The translations under genes and the position numbers were made by a program. From positions 1 to 64,000 of the forward strand of contig JAHDDP010000010.1 of assembly GCA_020629285.1 (NCBI GenBank): a DNA stretch of 64,000 nt, in the 5' to 3' direction. Positions 44,401-52,045 of this stretch are shown here, in pieces; position 1 is the first letter of the stretch; each line of letters starts with the position of its first letter. The notes beneath the pieces were generated by a model. It was not told the origin of the DNA, searched no databases, and worked only from the letters and a program-made list of their open reading frames with translations. Source of the DNA: Maribacter sp. Lineage in GTDB: Bacteria > Bacteroidota > Bacteroidia > Flavobacteriales > Flavobacteriaceae.

Positions 44401-44835
44401 GATCAGAATGATATCCAAAAAATTGAGCAGGATGGCGAATTAACAATCCAATTAGAAAATAAAAGTATTACTTTACAGTTACAGGATGTAGAGATCTCTT
44501 CTCAGGATATTGAAGGTTGGATGGTTGCTACCTCTGGTAAATTAACCGTTGCTTTAGATGTTACGATTAATGAAGAGTTAAGAAATGAAGGTGTTGCAAG
44601 AGAGCTGGTAAATAGAATTCAGAACATTAGAAAAGATTCTGGTTTTGAAGTAACGGATAAAATTGCAATTGAAATATTGAAAGATGGTTTTGTTGAAGTT
44701 GCTGTAGAAAACAATTTAGATTATATTAAAACAGAAACATTAACGGCTAAACTAAATTTTGTAGAAAACTTGAATAAGGGCATGGATATTGCTTTTGATG
44801 AGGTAAAGACTAAATTGTTTATTGAAAAATATTAA
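41437..44835 (+). CDS. ileS: Isoleucyl-tRNA synthetase
   Basis: 1132 residues, the long form usual in Bacteroidetes. Class I signatures: HIGH-like 'NGMPGIHHVMARTIKDIF', and KMSKS-like 'LDKEGKKMSKRLGNAVDPFE'. The editing domain lies between them ('AWTTTPWTLPSNTALTVGPK', 'GTGIVHTAPTFGADDAF'). The anticodon-binding part begins near residue 770; the C-terminus lacks the Cys-zinc finger seen in E. coli, which matches the eukaryal-like IleS2 type. IleS2 enzymes are often less sensitive to mupirocin. Cytosolic. The DksA-like gene follows after 3 bp. Confidence 0.96.
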   Translation: MKFTEYQGLNLPKVAEEILDYWSKNAIFEKSIATREGKDSYVFYEGPPSANGMPGIHHVMARTIKDIFPRYKTMKGYQVKRKAGWDTHGLPIELGVEKELGITKEDIGVKISVEEYNAACKKAVMRYTDVWNSMTEQVGYWVDMEDPYITYKSKYMETVWWLLKQIYSKDLIYKGYTIQPYSPKAGTGLSSHELNQPGTYQDVTDTTVTAQFKAVEETLPDFLQNEGTIYFLAWTTTPWTLPSNTALTVGPKIDYVLVESYNQYTFEPMNVVLAKNLVGKQFSGKFTEVTEKSALLEYKSGDKKIPYYVVKEFKGKDLLEIRYEQLLDYVLPYENAENAFRIIAGDFVTTEDGTGIVHTAPTFGADDAFVAKQAVPEIPPMLVLDENANLVPLVDLQGKFRPELKELGGKYVKNEYYEDGKAPERSIDVEIAIKLKEENKAFKVEKYVHSYPNCWRTDKPILYYPLDSWFIKVTDVKDKMFGLNQTINWKPKATGEGRFGNWLANANDWNLSRSRYWGIPLPIWRTEDGKEEIIIGSVAELKSEMAKAVEAGVMEKDIYADFVVNDMSDDNYDKIDLHKNIVDQITLVSASGKPMKRESDLIDVWFDSGSMPYAQWHYPFENKDLIDEGKTFPADFIAEGVDQTRGWFYTLHAIATMVFDSVAYKNVVSNGLVLDKEGKKMSKRLGNAVDPFETMNEHGADATRWYMISNANPWDNLKFDTEGIVEVKRKFFGTLYNTYSFFGLYANLDKFTYAEADVPMAERTEIDRWILSELNSLIKIVDTAYEEYEPTRAARAISEFVQENLSNWYVRLCRRRFWKGEYATDKIAAYQTLYTCLDVVAKLSAPIAPFFMDRLYLDLNKATVKDGFESVHLADFPVADESLIDESLEVKMHKAQVISSLVLSIRQKEKIKVRQPLQKIMIPVFDDKDREEIEAVSELIKSEVNVKEIQLLDDASGILVKRIKPNFKTLGPKFGKEMKQIAQIVNGFDQNDIQKIEQDGELTIQLENKSITLQLQDVEISSQDIEGWMVATSGKLTVALDVTINEELRNEGVARELVNRIQNIRKDSGFEVTDKIAIEILKDGFVEVAVENNLDYIKTETLTAKLNFVENLNKGMDIAFDEVKTKLFIEKY

Positions 44836-44838
44836 AGT

Positions 44839-45222
44839 ATGGCAGAAGATTTAAAAGTGAGGTATTCTGACAAAGATTTGGCAGAATTCAAAGTATTGAT
44901 TGAAGAAAAGATAGAAAAGGCGAAAAGCCATTTAGAACTCTTGAAAAGTGCTTACATGAACGATGGCAATAATGGTACCGATGATACGTCGCCTACCTTT
45001 AAAGCTTTTGAAGAAGGTTCTGAGACCATGAGCAAAGAAGCGAATACACAGTTGGCTATAAGGCAAGAGAAGTTTATTCGAGACCTTAAAAATGCCATGA
45101 TGCGTATAGAAAATAAAACTTTTGGCATATGTCGTGTAACTGGTAAGCTGATCAATAAAGAAAGATTGAAACTTGTGCCTCATGCTACATTGAGTATTGA
45201 AGCTAAGAACATGCAATCATAA
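44839..45222 (+). CDS. DksA/TraR-family protein with degenerate zinc finger
   Basis: 127 residues: coiled-coil N-terminus (about 10-40), an acidic 'NGTDDTSPTFKAFEEGSETM' turn, and the C-terminal DksA-type finger 'IENKTFGICRVTGKLINKER' and 'LKLVPHATLSIEAKNMQ'. The standard Cys4 finger (CxxC...CxxC) is reduced to one Cys, so zinc is probably not bound. It may still bind the RNA polymerase secondary channel like zinc-free DksA2 proteins. Placed 3 bp after ileS and followed by a terminator, so co-transcribed with ileS; this ileS-DksA-lspA order seems usual for the phylum. Confidence 0.87.
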   Translation: MAEDLKVRYSDKDLAEFKVLIEEKIEKAKSHLELLKSAYMNDGNNGTDDTSPTFKAFEEGSETMSKEANTQLAIRQEKFIRDLKNAMMRIENKTFGICRVTGKLINKERLKLVPHATLSIEAKNMQS

Positions 45223-45225
45223 TTT

Positions 45226-45250
45226 AAACGCCTTTAGGGGCGTTTTTTAA
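45226..45250 (+). terminator. Rho-independent terminator
   Basis: AAACGCC (45226-45232) pairs with GGCGTTT (45239-45245), followed by T, just after the DksA-like gene. Confidence 0.8.
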
Positions 45251-45260
45251 TATCAGTTCT

Positions 45261-45884
45261 TTGGTAAGAGTTTCCCTATTGTGTTTTATGCTTTTGCTTT
45301 CTTTTGGTCTTAGTGCGCAAAAGAAAATGTACAAAAATATACTTGCCGATCATATTAGTTTAATTCAGTTAAATGCGACTAACTGCTTTAGTGTAGAGGT
45401 GTATACTGCAAAAGATAATGAAATCAGTGTTGAAGCCCAGATGGAAGGGGAGTATAGCCAAGATTTGGATTTAGAAGTTTCAACCAATGGGGCTACGCTT
45501 TATGTAGATACAGGCTTTGCCCCTAGTTTTAAAAATCCTAACGATAAATTAAGTGCACATAAAGTAGTTTCTATATTGTTGAAACTAACAGTGCCTTCGT
45601 TTAAGAATTTAGAAGTCTATGGCACCAATACCAGAGTAGTATTGGAAGGGGAGTATAATGACGTACAAGTGTCTTTGGCTGACGGCACCTGTGTACTGAA
45701 CAATGTTATGGGCAATACTAATGTAAAAACACAAAGTGGTAATATTAAAGTCTATTCTAATGGTGCTATTATTGATGCCGTTAGCAAATATGGTGCGGTT
45801 TCTAAGAATCTAATACCGATAGGTAATTCATCTTTTAAACTACAAACCGTTACCGGAAATATTGATCTCTCTAAAACCGAATAA
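45261..45884 (+). CDS. DUF4097-like adhesin-type exported protein
   Basis: 207 residues from a TTG at 45261; the first ATG is nine codons later and would cut the signal peptide ('LLCFMLLLSFGLSAQ'). The mature part is all beta with the repeating pattern of DUF4097/DUF2807 auto-transporter-like sheets: 'SVEVYTAKDNEISVEAQMEG', 'FKNLEVYGTNTRVVLEGEYN', 'GNTNVKTQSGNIKVYSNGAI', 'KLQTVTGNIDLSKT'. Such right-handed beta-solenoids are exported in Bacteroidetes, function unknown. It begins 11 bp beyond a terminator, so its promoter must overlap that hairpin, or it is read through. Confidence 0.75.
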   Translation: MVRVSLLCFMLLLSFGLSAQKKMYKNILADHISLIQLNATNCFSVEVYTAKDNEISVEAQMEGEYSQDLDLEVSTNGATLYVDTGFAPSFKNPNDKLSAHKVVSILLKLTVPSFKNLEVYGTNTRVVLEGEYNDVQVSLADGTCVLNNVMGNTNVKTQSGNIKVYSNGAIIDAVSKYGAVSKNLIPIGNSSFKLQTVTGNIDLSKTE

Positions 45885-45890
45885 TATTTA

Positions 45891-45898
45891 TATTTTTG
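45891..45898 (+). promoter_or_regulatory. -7 promoter element for lspA
   Basis: TATTTTTG (TAnnTTTG) 19 bases before the lspA ATG at 45918. Confidence 0.6.
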
Positions 45899-45917
45899 CG
45901 CTCATTGATTAAAGCCC

Positions 45918-46589
45918 ATGAACATTAAAAAGTCTGTACTGTTTATTCTGTTGATATTGATTATTGATCAATGGAGTAAGATTTATATAAAAACCCATTT
46001 TGTTTTAGGAGAGTCGGTTGAAGTATTTAGCTGGTTTAAAATTCTATTTATTGAAAACGAAGGTGCTGCCTGGGGTGCAAAATTGAGTGATGTATTACCA
46101 ATTTCAGATAACGTAGGTAAGTTAGTGCTGACCATTTTCAGATTGTTCGCCATTTTCGGAATAGGGTATTGGCTATTTGATGTCATAAAGAAGAAAGCAT
46201 CAAATACTTTAATATGGGCAGTTTCTTTAATTTTTGCAGGAGCATTGGGTAATATTTTAGACTCGGTTTTTTACGGGGCTATTTTTAATGAAAGTTATAA
46301 TGAGGTTGCAACGTTATTTTCTGATGAGCCTTACGGTAAATTGTTTTATGGTAAGGTAGTAGATATGCTATATTTTCCTATGGTAGACTCTACTTGGCCA
46401 ACTTGGATACCTATGGTTGGAGGTCAAAATTTTAGATTCTTTGAACCTGTTTTTAATATTGCCGATACTGCGATAAGCACAGGTGTAGGTATATTATTGG
46501 TTTTTAATAAAAGAGCTTTTAATAAGGAAGAAGAAACGATGACTGAAGAGAAAGAAATCTTCAATGATCAAGAAGTTGTAAAAGAATAA
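45918..46589 (+). CDS. lspA: Lipoprotein signal peptidase (signal peptidase II)
   Basis: 223 residues, longer than the roughly 160 of E. coli; the extra residues form an enlarged periplasmic loop (about 110-160), common in Bacteroidetes. Catalytic aspartates sit in 'FAGALGNILDSVFYGAIF' and 'FEPVFNIADTAISTGVGILL'; 'IIDQWSKIYIKTHF' is the typical start. Four transmembrane helices. It cleaves prolipoproteins before the lipidated Cys, so it is needed for the many lipoproteins coded in this window. The polar C-terminal tail and stop overlap the convergent folate gene by 22 bp. Confidence 0.95.
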   Translation: MNIKKSVLFILLILIIDQWSKIYIKTHFVLGESVEVFSWFKILFIENEGAAWGAKLSDVLPISDNVGKLVLTIFRLFAIFGIGYWLFDVIKKKASNTLIWAVSLIFAGALGNILDSVFYGAIFNESYNEVATLFSDEPYGKLFYGKVVDMLYFPMVDSTWPTWIPMVGGQNFRFFEPVFNIADTAISTGVGILLVFNKRAFNKEEETMTEEKEIFNDQEVVKE

Positions 46590-47137
46590 ATTTTATTGGG
46601 CGTAACACAGTAATCTAAAGGAATATCCGTAGGGTTGATATCCTCTATTTTCTGTTCAGCTTCAAAGAAAGATAGACCAATTTTTATAACATCATTCCTA
46701 CATTCACCTAAAAAACGGTCATAGTATCCTTTTCCGTATCCTATTCTATTTCCTAGCTCGTCAAAAGCTAAAAGAGGTATGAAAACAACATCCAGTTTTT
46801 TAGGTTCAATAGTAATACCATCAACAGGTTCAGGTATGTTTAATTTATTTGTAGTGAATTTCGTGTTGTCGGTTAGAAGATAATGCTCTAATAAGGTGTT
46901 AGAAATAATTTTGGGTACAATGACATTCTTGTCTAAACCTAAGAGTATGGAAATAATGCCTTCCGTATCTATTTCAGACTTTTTTTCAATAGGTAAAAAA
47001 ATATGAAAGTATAGATGATGCCAAATAGGTAATTGCAAAATAGAATTCGCAATTGCAATACTTTTTGAAGATAATTGAGAGGGTGTTAGGGAACTTCGTA
47101 GTGTTGAATATTTTATACGTAAATCTTTCTTCAGCAT
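46568..47137 (-). CDS. 5-Formyltetrahydrofolate cyclo-ligase
   Basis: 189 residues with 'RIKYSTLRSSLTPSQLSSKS' at the N-terminus, and the signature 'DELGNRIGYGKGYYDRFLGE' (about 133-152) that binds the Mg-ATP phosphates. 'VPKIISNTLLEHYL' and 'DVVFIPLLAFDELG' fill the Rossmann-like core. It converts 5-formyl-THF to 5,10-methenyl-THF with ATP. Cytosolic, single gene; convergent overlap with lspA of 22 bp. Confidence 0.93.
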   Translation of the reverse strand: MLKKDLRIKYSTLRSSLTPSQLSSKSIAIANSILQLPIWHHLYFHIFLPIEKKSEIDTEGIISILLGLDKNVIVPKIISNTLLEHYLLTDNTKFTTNKLNIPEPVDGITIEPKKLDVVFIPLLAFDELGNRIGYGKGYYDRFLGECRNDVIKIGLSFFEAEQKIEDINPTDIPLDYCVTPNKIYSFTTS

Positions 47138-47170
47138 ATTGAAGTGATTTTTACATATGTATATTTCAAT

Positions 47171-47257
47171 CTATTCTTTACCTGCAACAGCAAAAAATAC
47201 TTTGAAAAATAACATTAAAATAAGGTAGGTTCCTAATGTAATGATATAACTGTCCAT
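47171..47257 (-). CDS. Possible 28-residue membrane peptide
   Basis: A short frame from an internal ATG (47255-47257) encodes a Ser/Tyr start, one hydrophobic helix ('IITLGTYLILMLFFKVFFAV') and an Ala-Gly-Lys-Glu tail. A longer frame from 47365 has a polar start unlike a protein. A real small protein is possible; the AT-rich DNA gives hydrophobic frames by chance. Confidence 0.25.
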   Translation of the reverse strand: MDSYIITLGTYLILMLFFKVFFAVAGKE

Positions 47258-47333
47258 AATCTTAAAATTTGTAAATGAGCTAATAATTGTTGTTGTTGTG
47301 TTAAAAATAGGTAAAATAATTAATACATCATCT

Positions 47334-47371
47334 TTGAAATGCACTTTTTTCACGTTGAAATGCACTTTTTT
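47334..47371. repeat. Two tandem copies of a 17-21 bp element upstream of uvrC
   Basis: TTGAAATGCACTTTTTT occurs at 47334-47350 and again at 47355-47371, with CACG between them. The 21-bp period equals two turns of the helix, typical of tandem protein-binding sites. Confidence 0.85.
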
Positions 47372-47573
47372 ATAAAAAAATTAACTATTTAATTCATATA
47401 ACGAAACGCAACACCAATTAATTGCCTGAAAATCAAAGTTTTAAATATAAACATATTTTTTGATATTATAGATAACATAATTTAGGTATGATAATATTAT
47501 ATATATGAAAATATAAGGGTAGTTAAAATATTAAATCGATAATCGCTTACAAAAGGATTTCGCATGAATAAAA

Positions 47574-47581
47574 TACTTTTG
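47574..47581 (+). promoter_or_regulatory. -7 promoter element for uvrC
   Basis: TACTTTTG (TAnnTTTG) 49 bases before the ATG at 47631. Confidence 0.55.
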
Positions 47582-47630
47582 TAGTATCAATTAAAATGGG
47601 TTTAATACACTAATTTAGTGGTAATAAGTT

Positions 47631-49424
47631 ATGACAGAAATTCCTATAAAAATACAGTTAAGTGCATTGCCTACCAGCCCTGGGGTTTACCAATTCTATG
47701 ACAGCAATGACGGTATATTATATGTAGGTAAGGCGAAAAATTTAAAAAAACGGGTTTCATCATATTTCAACAAAAACCATGAATATGGTAAAACGCGTGT
47801 TTTAGTTAAAAAAATTCGTTCTATAAAACACATTGTAGTACCAACAGAGTCTGATGCGCTATTGTTGGAGAACAATTTAATTAAGGAATTACGGCCTCGG
47901 TATAATGTTTTGTTGAAAGATGATAAGTCTTACCCTTGGTTATGTCTTAAAAATGAAAGGTTTCCAAGATTGTTTCCAACTAGAAGAGTAATTAAAGACG
48001 GGTCTGAGTACTTTGGTCCTTACACCAGTATGAAAACGGTGCGGGTACTGTTAGATTTGATCAAGAGTGTTTATCCGTTAAGAACTTGTAATTATGACTT
48101 ATCTGCAGAGAAAATTAATACAGGAAAATATAAAGTATGCTTAGAGTACCATTTGGGTAATTGCAAGGGACCATGTGAGGGGTATCAATCTATAACGGAT
48201 TATGACAGGCAAATAGATGATATACGTGAAATTGTAAAAGGTAACTTTAAGTCTTCAATAACTTATTTCAAAAGTCAGATGAAAGCATTGGCAGAAGAAA
48301 TGAAGTTTGAAGAAGCACAAGAAATCAAGGACAAGATAGATGTTCTAGAGAATTATCAGGTAAAATCAACTATTGTAAACCCTAAAATCAGTAATGTTGA
48401 TGTATTCAGTATAATATCGGATAATGCTTTTGCCTATGTGAATTTTCTTCAGTTGTCACATGGATCAATAATAAGATCTCACACAATGGAGATTAAGAAA
48501 AAGCTTGAAGAGAAAGATGAAGATCTTCTAGAGCTGGCGATAGTTGAAATAAGAGATCGATTTAAGTCGGATTCTAAAGAGCTTTATGTACCTTTTGATA
48601 TTGCCGTTTCGCCTGGCTTGAAAGTTACGGTACCGAAATTGGGCGATAAAAAACGAATTTTAGACTTGTCTGAACGTAATGCAAAATTCTTTAGGCAAGA
48701 ACGTTTTAATCAAATTAAGATTATTGACCCTGATCGCCATACGAATAGGATAATGGCGCAAATGAAAAAAGACATTCGCTTATCTGCTGAACCTAGGCAT
48801 ATAGAATGTTTTGATAACAGTAATATTCAGGGTAGTAATCCTGTAGCGGCATGTGTAGTGTTTAGGGATGGTAAGCCATCTAAAAAAGAGTATAGACATT
48901 ATAATATAAAGACGGTTACGGGTCCAGATGATTTTGCGTCAATGGAAGAAGTGGTGTACCGTAGGTATAAAAGACTGCAGGAAGAACTACAGCCTTTACC
49001 ACAGTTAATTGTTATTGATGGTGGTAAAGGTCAATTATCGTCAGCTTTAAAAAGTTTAGATCTTTTAGGGTTGAGAGGTAAAATAGCCATTGTGGGAATA
49101 GCTAAGAGGTTAGAGGAAATATACTTTCCGGAAGATCCTATACCATTATACTTAGATAAGAAATCTGAAAGTCTGAAAATTATTCAATATTTACGAAACG
49201 AGGCCCATAGATTTGGTATTACATTTCATAGAAACAAAAGAAGTAAAGGGGCAATTAATTCTGAATTAGAAGGTATTGATGGTGTCGGTGAAAAAACGGC
49301 ACAGCAATTATTAAAGAAATTTAAATCGGTAAAACGCATTAAAGAAGCTAGCATAGAAGGCCTAACTGAAGAGGTTGGGGCTTCAAAGGCAAAAAAGATA
49401 TATGAATCTTTTCGTAAAAAATAA
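47631..49424 (+). CDS. uvrC: Excinuclease ABC subunit C
   Basis: 597 residues. GIY-YIG nuclease ('GVYQFYDSNDGILYVGKAKN') at about 15-35, the UVR segment 'LAEEMKFEEAQEIKDKIDVL' about 223-242, the RNase H-like endonuclease with 'IECFDNSNIQGSNPVAACVV' and 'LIVIDGGKGQLSSALKSLDL', and helix-hairpin-helix pairs at the end ('LEGIDGVGEKTAQQLLKKFK'). It makes both incisions around UvrB-marked DNA damage. Its end overlaps the next coding region by 23 bp. A tandem binding-site-like repeat and a -7 element precede it. Confidence 0.97.
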   Translation: MTEIPIKIQLSALPTSPGVYQFYDSNDGILYVGKAKNLKKRVSSYFNKNHEYGKTRVLVKKIRSIKHIVVPTESDALLLENNLIKELRPRYNVLLKDDKSYPWLCLKNERFPRLFPTRRVIKDGSEYFGPYTSMKTVRVLLDLIKSVYPLRTCNYDLSAEKINTGKYKVCLEYHLGNCKGPCEGYQSITDYDRQIDDIREIVKGNFKSSITYFKSQMKALAEEMKFEEAQEIKDKIDVLENYQVKSTIVNPKISNVDVFSIISDNAFAYVNFLQLSHGSIIRSHTMEIKKKLEEKDEDLLELAIVEIRDRFKSDSKELYVPFDIAVSPGLKVTVPKLGDKKRILDLSERNAKFFRQERFNQIKIIDPDRHTNRIMAQMKKDIRLSAEPRHIECFDNSNIQGSNPVAACVVFRDGKPSKKEYRHYNIKTVTGPDDFASMEEVVYRRYKRLQEELQPLPQLIVIDGGKGQLSSALKSLDLLGLRGKIAIVGIAKRLEEIYFPEDPIPLYLDKKSESLKIIQYLRNEAHRFGITFHRNKRSKGAINSELEGIDGVGEKTAQQLLKKFKSVKRIKEASIEGLTEEVGASKAKKIYESFRKK

Positions 49425-51693
49425 TTTGAATAGAATATTGTTAGTGTTGTCGGTACTTCTTTTAAGTGCCTGGTCTATGGCTGCTCAAAATTTTAAGGAG
49501 AAGAAAAAACCTAAAATTGGCTTGGTACTTAGTGGTGGGGGTGCAAAAGGAATGGCCCATATCGGTGCGTTAAAAATTATTGAAGAAGCTGGTGTTGAAA
49601 TAGATTATATTGGCGGTTCTAGTATGGGAGCCATTATTGGGGCAATGTATGCCGCGGGCTATAACGCGAGCGAATTAGACTCTATTTTTAAGGCAACTAA
49701 TATTGGTTCGTTAATTCAAGATAATTTACCGAGAAGTGCCAAAACCTTTTATGAAAAAGAAGACTCTGAAAGATATGCATTGACTCTGCCTTTCAAGAAT
49801 TTTAAGGTAACAGTGCCTCCTGCAATCTCTGGAGGTCAAAATATATATAATGAATTTGTGAGATTATTATATCATGTAAAAGATATAGATGATTTTAATG
49901 AGTTGCCTACGCCATTTGTTTGTATTGCAACTGATATTGAAACGGGTGAACAAGTAGTTTTAAACAAAGGTTATTTGCCCGAAGCAATTTTGGCTAGCGG
50001 AACTTTGCCCTCTCTTTTTGAACCAACTGTCATAAACGATAAGGTGTTAATAGACGGTGGGGTGGTCAATAATTATCCTATTGATGAAGTAAGGGCCATG
50101 GGTGCCGATATTATTATAGGCGTAGATGTTCAACATGATTTGGCTGATCGCGATGCGCTATTATCGGCTACGGAAATTTTGTTACAGATCAATAATTATA
50201 GAACCGTTGCGGATATGGAAGTAAAGTCGACCAAAACGGATATTTATATTAAACCAAATATAGAAGAATACTCGGTTATTGACTTTAATAGGCTGAATGA
50301 GATTGTAAAAACTGGTGAAGATGCGGCAAAATTAAAAATTGATGAATTAAAAAAGCTTTCTACCAACTATAGTAAGAATACAAATTCAATTTCTGTAGTA
50401 AACCCAAACAAACAGTTAACGATCAATAGATTGTTAATAGATGGTGATACCGATCACACTAGGGGTTATGTCAAAGGAAAATTAAGGTTTAGTCTAGACG
50501 AGCCTACGAATTTTAAAAAATTACAACAGGGTATTAGTAATTTATCGGCAACAGGTAATTTTAGAACTATCAAGTATAAGTTATTGGATAATATAAACGG
50601 GGGTGAAGATTTGATTCTTCCGTTAGATGAGACTAAAAACACATCGTTTTTGCGATTAGGTGCCCATTTCGATGATTTATATAAGAGTGCTGCCCTTATA
50701 AACATTACAAAGAAGAGAATATTATCAAAAGACGATGTAGCCTCTTTTGATTTTATTTTAGGTGATAATCTTAGGTATAATTTTGAGTACTATGTAGATA
50801 AAGGGTCGTATTGGAGTTTTGGGGTCAACTCTAGATTTAGTGATTTTAATCAAGAAATAGATTTTGATTTGATAGAGGGTAATTTTGAAGTGGGTACAGA
50901 AACAACATTAAATAGAATTAGTTTAAATGTGTCTGATTTTTCAAATCAGATCTATCTACAGACAGTAGTAAAAGAAGAGTTTGCATTTACTCTTGGTGCA
51001 GAGTTTAAGCATTTACAATACAGTACTAGAACATTTGGCGACACTCCAAATATAACTACGCCCGGTACAACATCTAGTAATGGTAGAACCTATTTCGAAA
51101 GAAGTAATTTCATAAGTGCATTTGGTTCATTGAAATTAGATACTTATGATGATAAGTATTTTCCGTCTAGGGGCTTGTATTTTGATGGTGATATGCATTA
51201 TTATGTGTTGTCTTCAGATTTTAATAACAACTTTAAAGACTTCTCTATTTCTAAAGCCCGTATGGGTATGGCAATGCCTATAGTTAATAATCTGTCTATA
51301 AAAATAGAAACAGAAGGCGGTTTTAAATTGGGTACATCTGGTGTTACCAGTTTTGATTTTTTATTAGGAGGCTACGGTACAGATTTCATTAACAACTTTG
51401 TGCCATTTGTAGGGTATGACTTTATTAGTTTACCGGGTAACAGTTTTGTTAAGGCATACGCAAGGTTAGATTATGAATTTGCTCAAAATAACCATGTGTT
51501 GTTCAGTGCAAATTATGCGAATGTTGATGATGATCTTTTTAGAACAGGAGACTGGTTTAAGGCACCATCGTATTCTGGTTATGGTATTGGGTATGGCTTA
51601 GAGTCATTTTTGGGTCCTATTAATCTAATGTACTCTTGGACACCTGAAAGGGATAAATCTCAATTTTTTGTTAGTATAGGTTATTGGTTCTAA
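49402..51693 (+). CDS. Patatin-like phospholipase fused to outer-membrane barrel (type Vd-like)
   Basis: 763 residues from the ATG at 49402, which opens a signal peptide ('ILLVLSVLLLSAWSMAAQ'). Patatin domain (about 35-240): oxyanion 'LVLSGGGAKGMAHIGALKII', nucleophile Ser in 'GGSSMGAIIGAMYAAG', and Asp in 'LIDGGVVNNYPIDEVRAMGA'. A POTRA-like segment (about 340-410) links to a C-terminal surface-antigen/BamA-like barrel ending 'SQFFVSIGYWF'. The layout is that of PlpD type Vd autotransporters. It should hydrolyse lipids at or beyond the outer membrane. The start at 49402 overlaps the end of uvrC by 23 bp; a TTG 27 bp earlier is less likely. Confidence 0.9.
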   Translation: MNLFVKNNLNRILLVLSVLLLSAWSMAAQNFKEKKKPKIGLVLSGGGAKGMAHIGALKIIEEAGVEIDYIGGSSMGAIIGAMYAAGYNASELDSIFKATNIGSLIQDNLPRSAKTFYEKEDSERYALTLPFKNFKVTVPPAISGGQNIYNEFVRLLYHVKDIDDFNELPTPFVCIATDIETGEQVVLNKGYLPEAILASGTLPSLFEPTVINDKVLIDGGVVNNYPIDEVRAMGADIIIGVDVQHDLADRDALLSATEILLQINNYRTVADMEVKSTKTDIYIKPNIEEYSVIDFNRLNEIVKTGEDAAKLKIDELKKLSTNYSKNTNSISVVNPNKQLTINRLLIDGDTDHTRGYVKGKLRFSLDEPTNFKKLQQGISNLSATGNFRTIKYKLLDNINGGEDLILPLDETKNTSFLRLGAHFDDLYKSAALINITKKRILSKDDVASFDFILGDNLRYNFEYYVDKGSYWSFGVNSRFSDFNQEIDFDLIEGNFEVGTETTLNRISLNVSDFSNQIYLQTVVKEEFAFTLGAEFKHLQYSTRTFGDTPNITTPGTTSSNGRTYFERSNFISAFGSLKLDTYDDKYFPSRGLYFDGDMHYYVLSSDFNNNFKDFSISKARMGMAMPIVNNLSIKIETEGGFKLGTSGVTSFDFLLGGYGTDFINNFVPFVGYDFISLPGNSFVKAYARLDYEFAQNNHVLFSANYANVDDDLFRTGDWFKAPSYSGYGIGYGLESFLGPINLMYSWTPERDKSQFFVSIGYWF

Positions 51694-51699
51694 TCATAC

Positions 51700-51954
51700 C
51701 TACTATAATTAATAGGTTAAGTGGTCATAATCACGCTAAAGTTCTTAATAGTTTCCCAATTACATATGCTAATTGTGAATAACTGTTAAGGTTATCCTTA
51801 AAGTAAGTTAAACAATGTTGGCGGTAGAGTTATGTGCCTTAAATTTACATCAGCTAAGGGGTGGTTCCCTTACAACTTTAAGTAGTGGTTTTTCATAATT
51901 TAAAGTTTGGTTGGTTATTTAGGAAAAGCCCAGTTTTTAAACTGGGCTTTTTTT
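51700..51954 (+). ncRNA. Candidate small RNA before terminator
   Basis: Sequence between the patatin-barrel gene and a strong terminator, about 230 nt after the stop codon. It contains local pairing such as AAGGGGTGGTTCCCTT (51857-51872) and ends in the motif block ATAATTTAAAG then GGTTGGTTA (51895-51917) directly before the hairpin. The 5' end is not determined. It could also be only the 3' untranslated region of the patatin gene. Confidence 0.35.
51924..51954 (+). terminator. Strong Rho-independent terminator
   Basis: AAAAGCCCAGTTT (51924-51936) pairs perfectly with AAACTGGGCTTTT (51939-51951), followed by T. Confidence 0.92.
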
Positions 51955-52045
51955 ATACCACAATACTTTGGAATAAATTTTGTTTAAGATATTGTAATGA
52001 ATATAGAGAACTATCTATTGCTATTTTTACAATAAACTACTGACT

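Larger units (their letters stand above)
47138..47630. other. 493-bp intergenic region before uvrC, very AT-rich
   Basis: Contains a possible 28-codon membrane peptide (47171-47257, minus), a 21-bp tandem duplication at 47334-47371, a long AT-only stretch (about 47440-47545) and the uvrC promoter element TACTTTTG at 47574. No other gene seen. Confidence 0.7.
51694..52045. other. 352-bp intergenic region with terminator and candidate small RNA
   Basis: No ORF with coding character. It ends in a strong hairpin (51924-51951) preceded by a block similar to 10195-10223. The last 90 bases hold the leader of the DUF3108 gene, with a near-consensus TATTTTTA at 52020. Confidence 0.6.
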
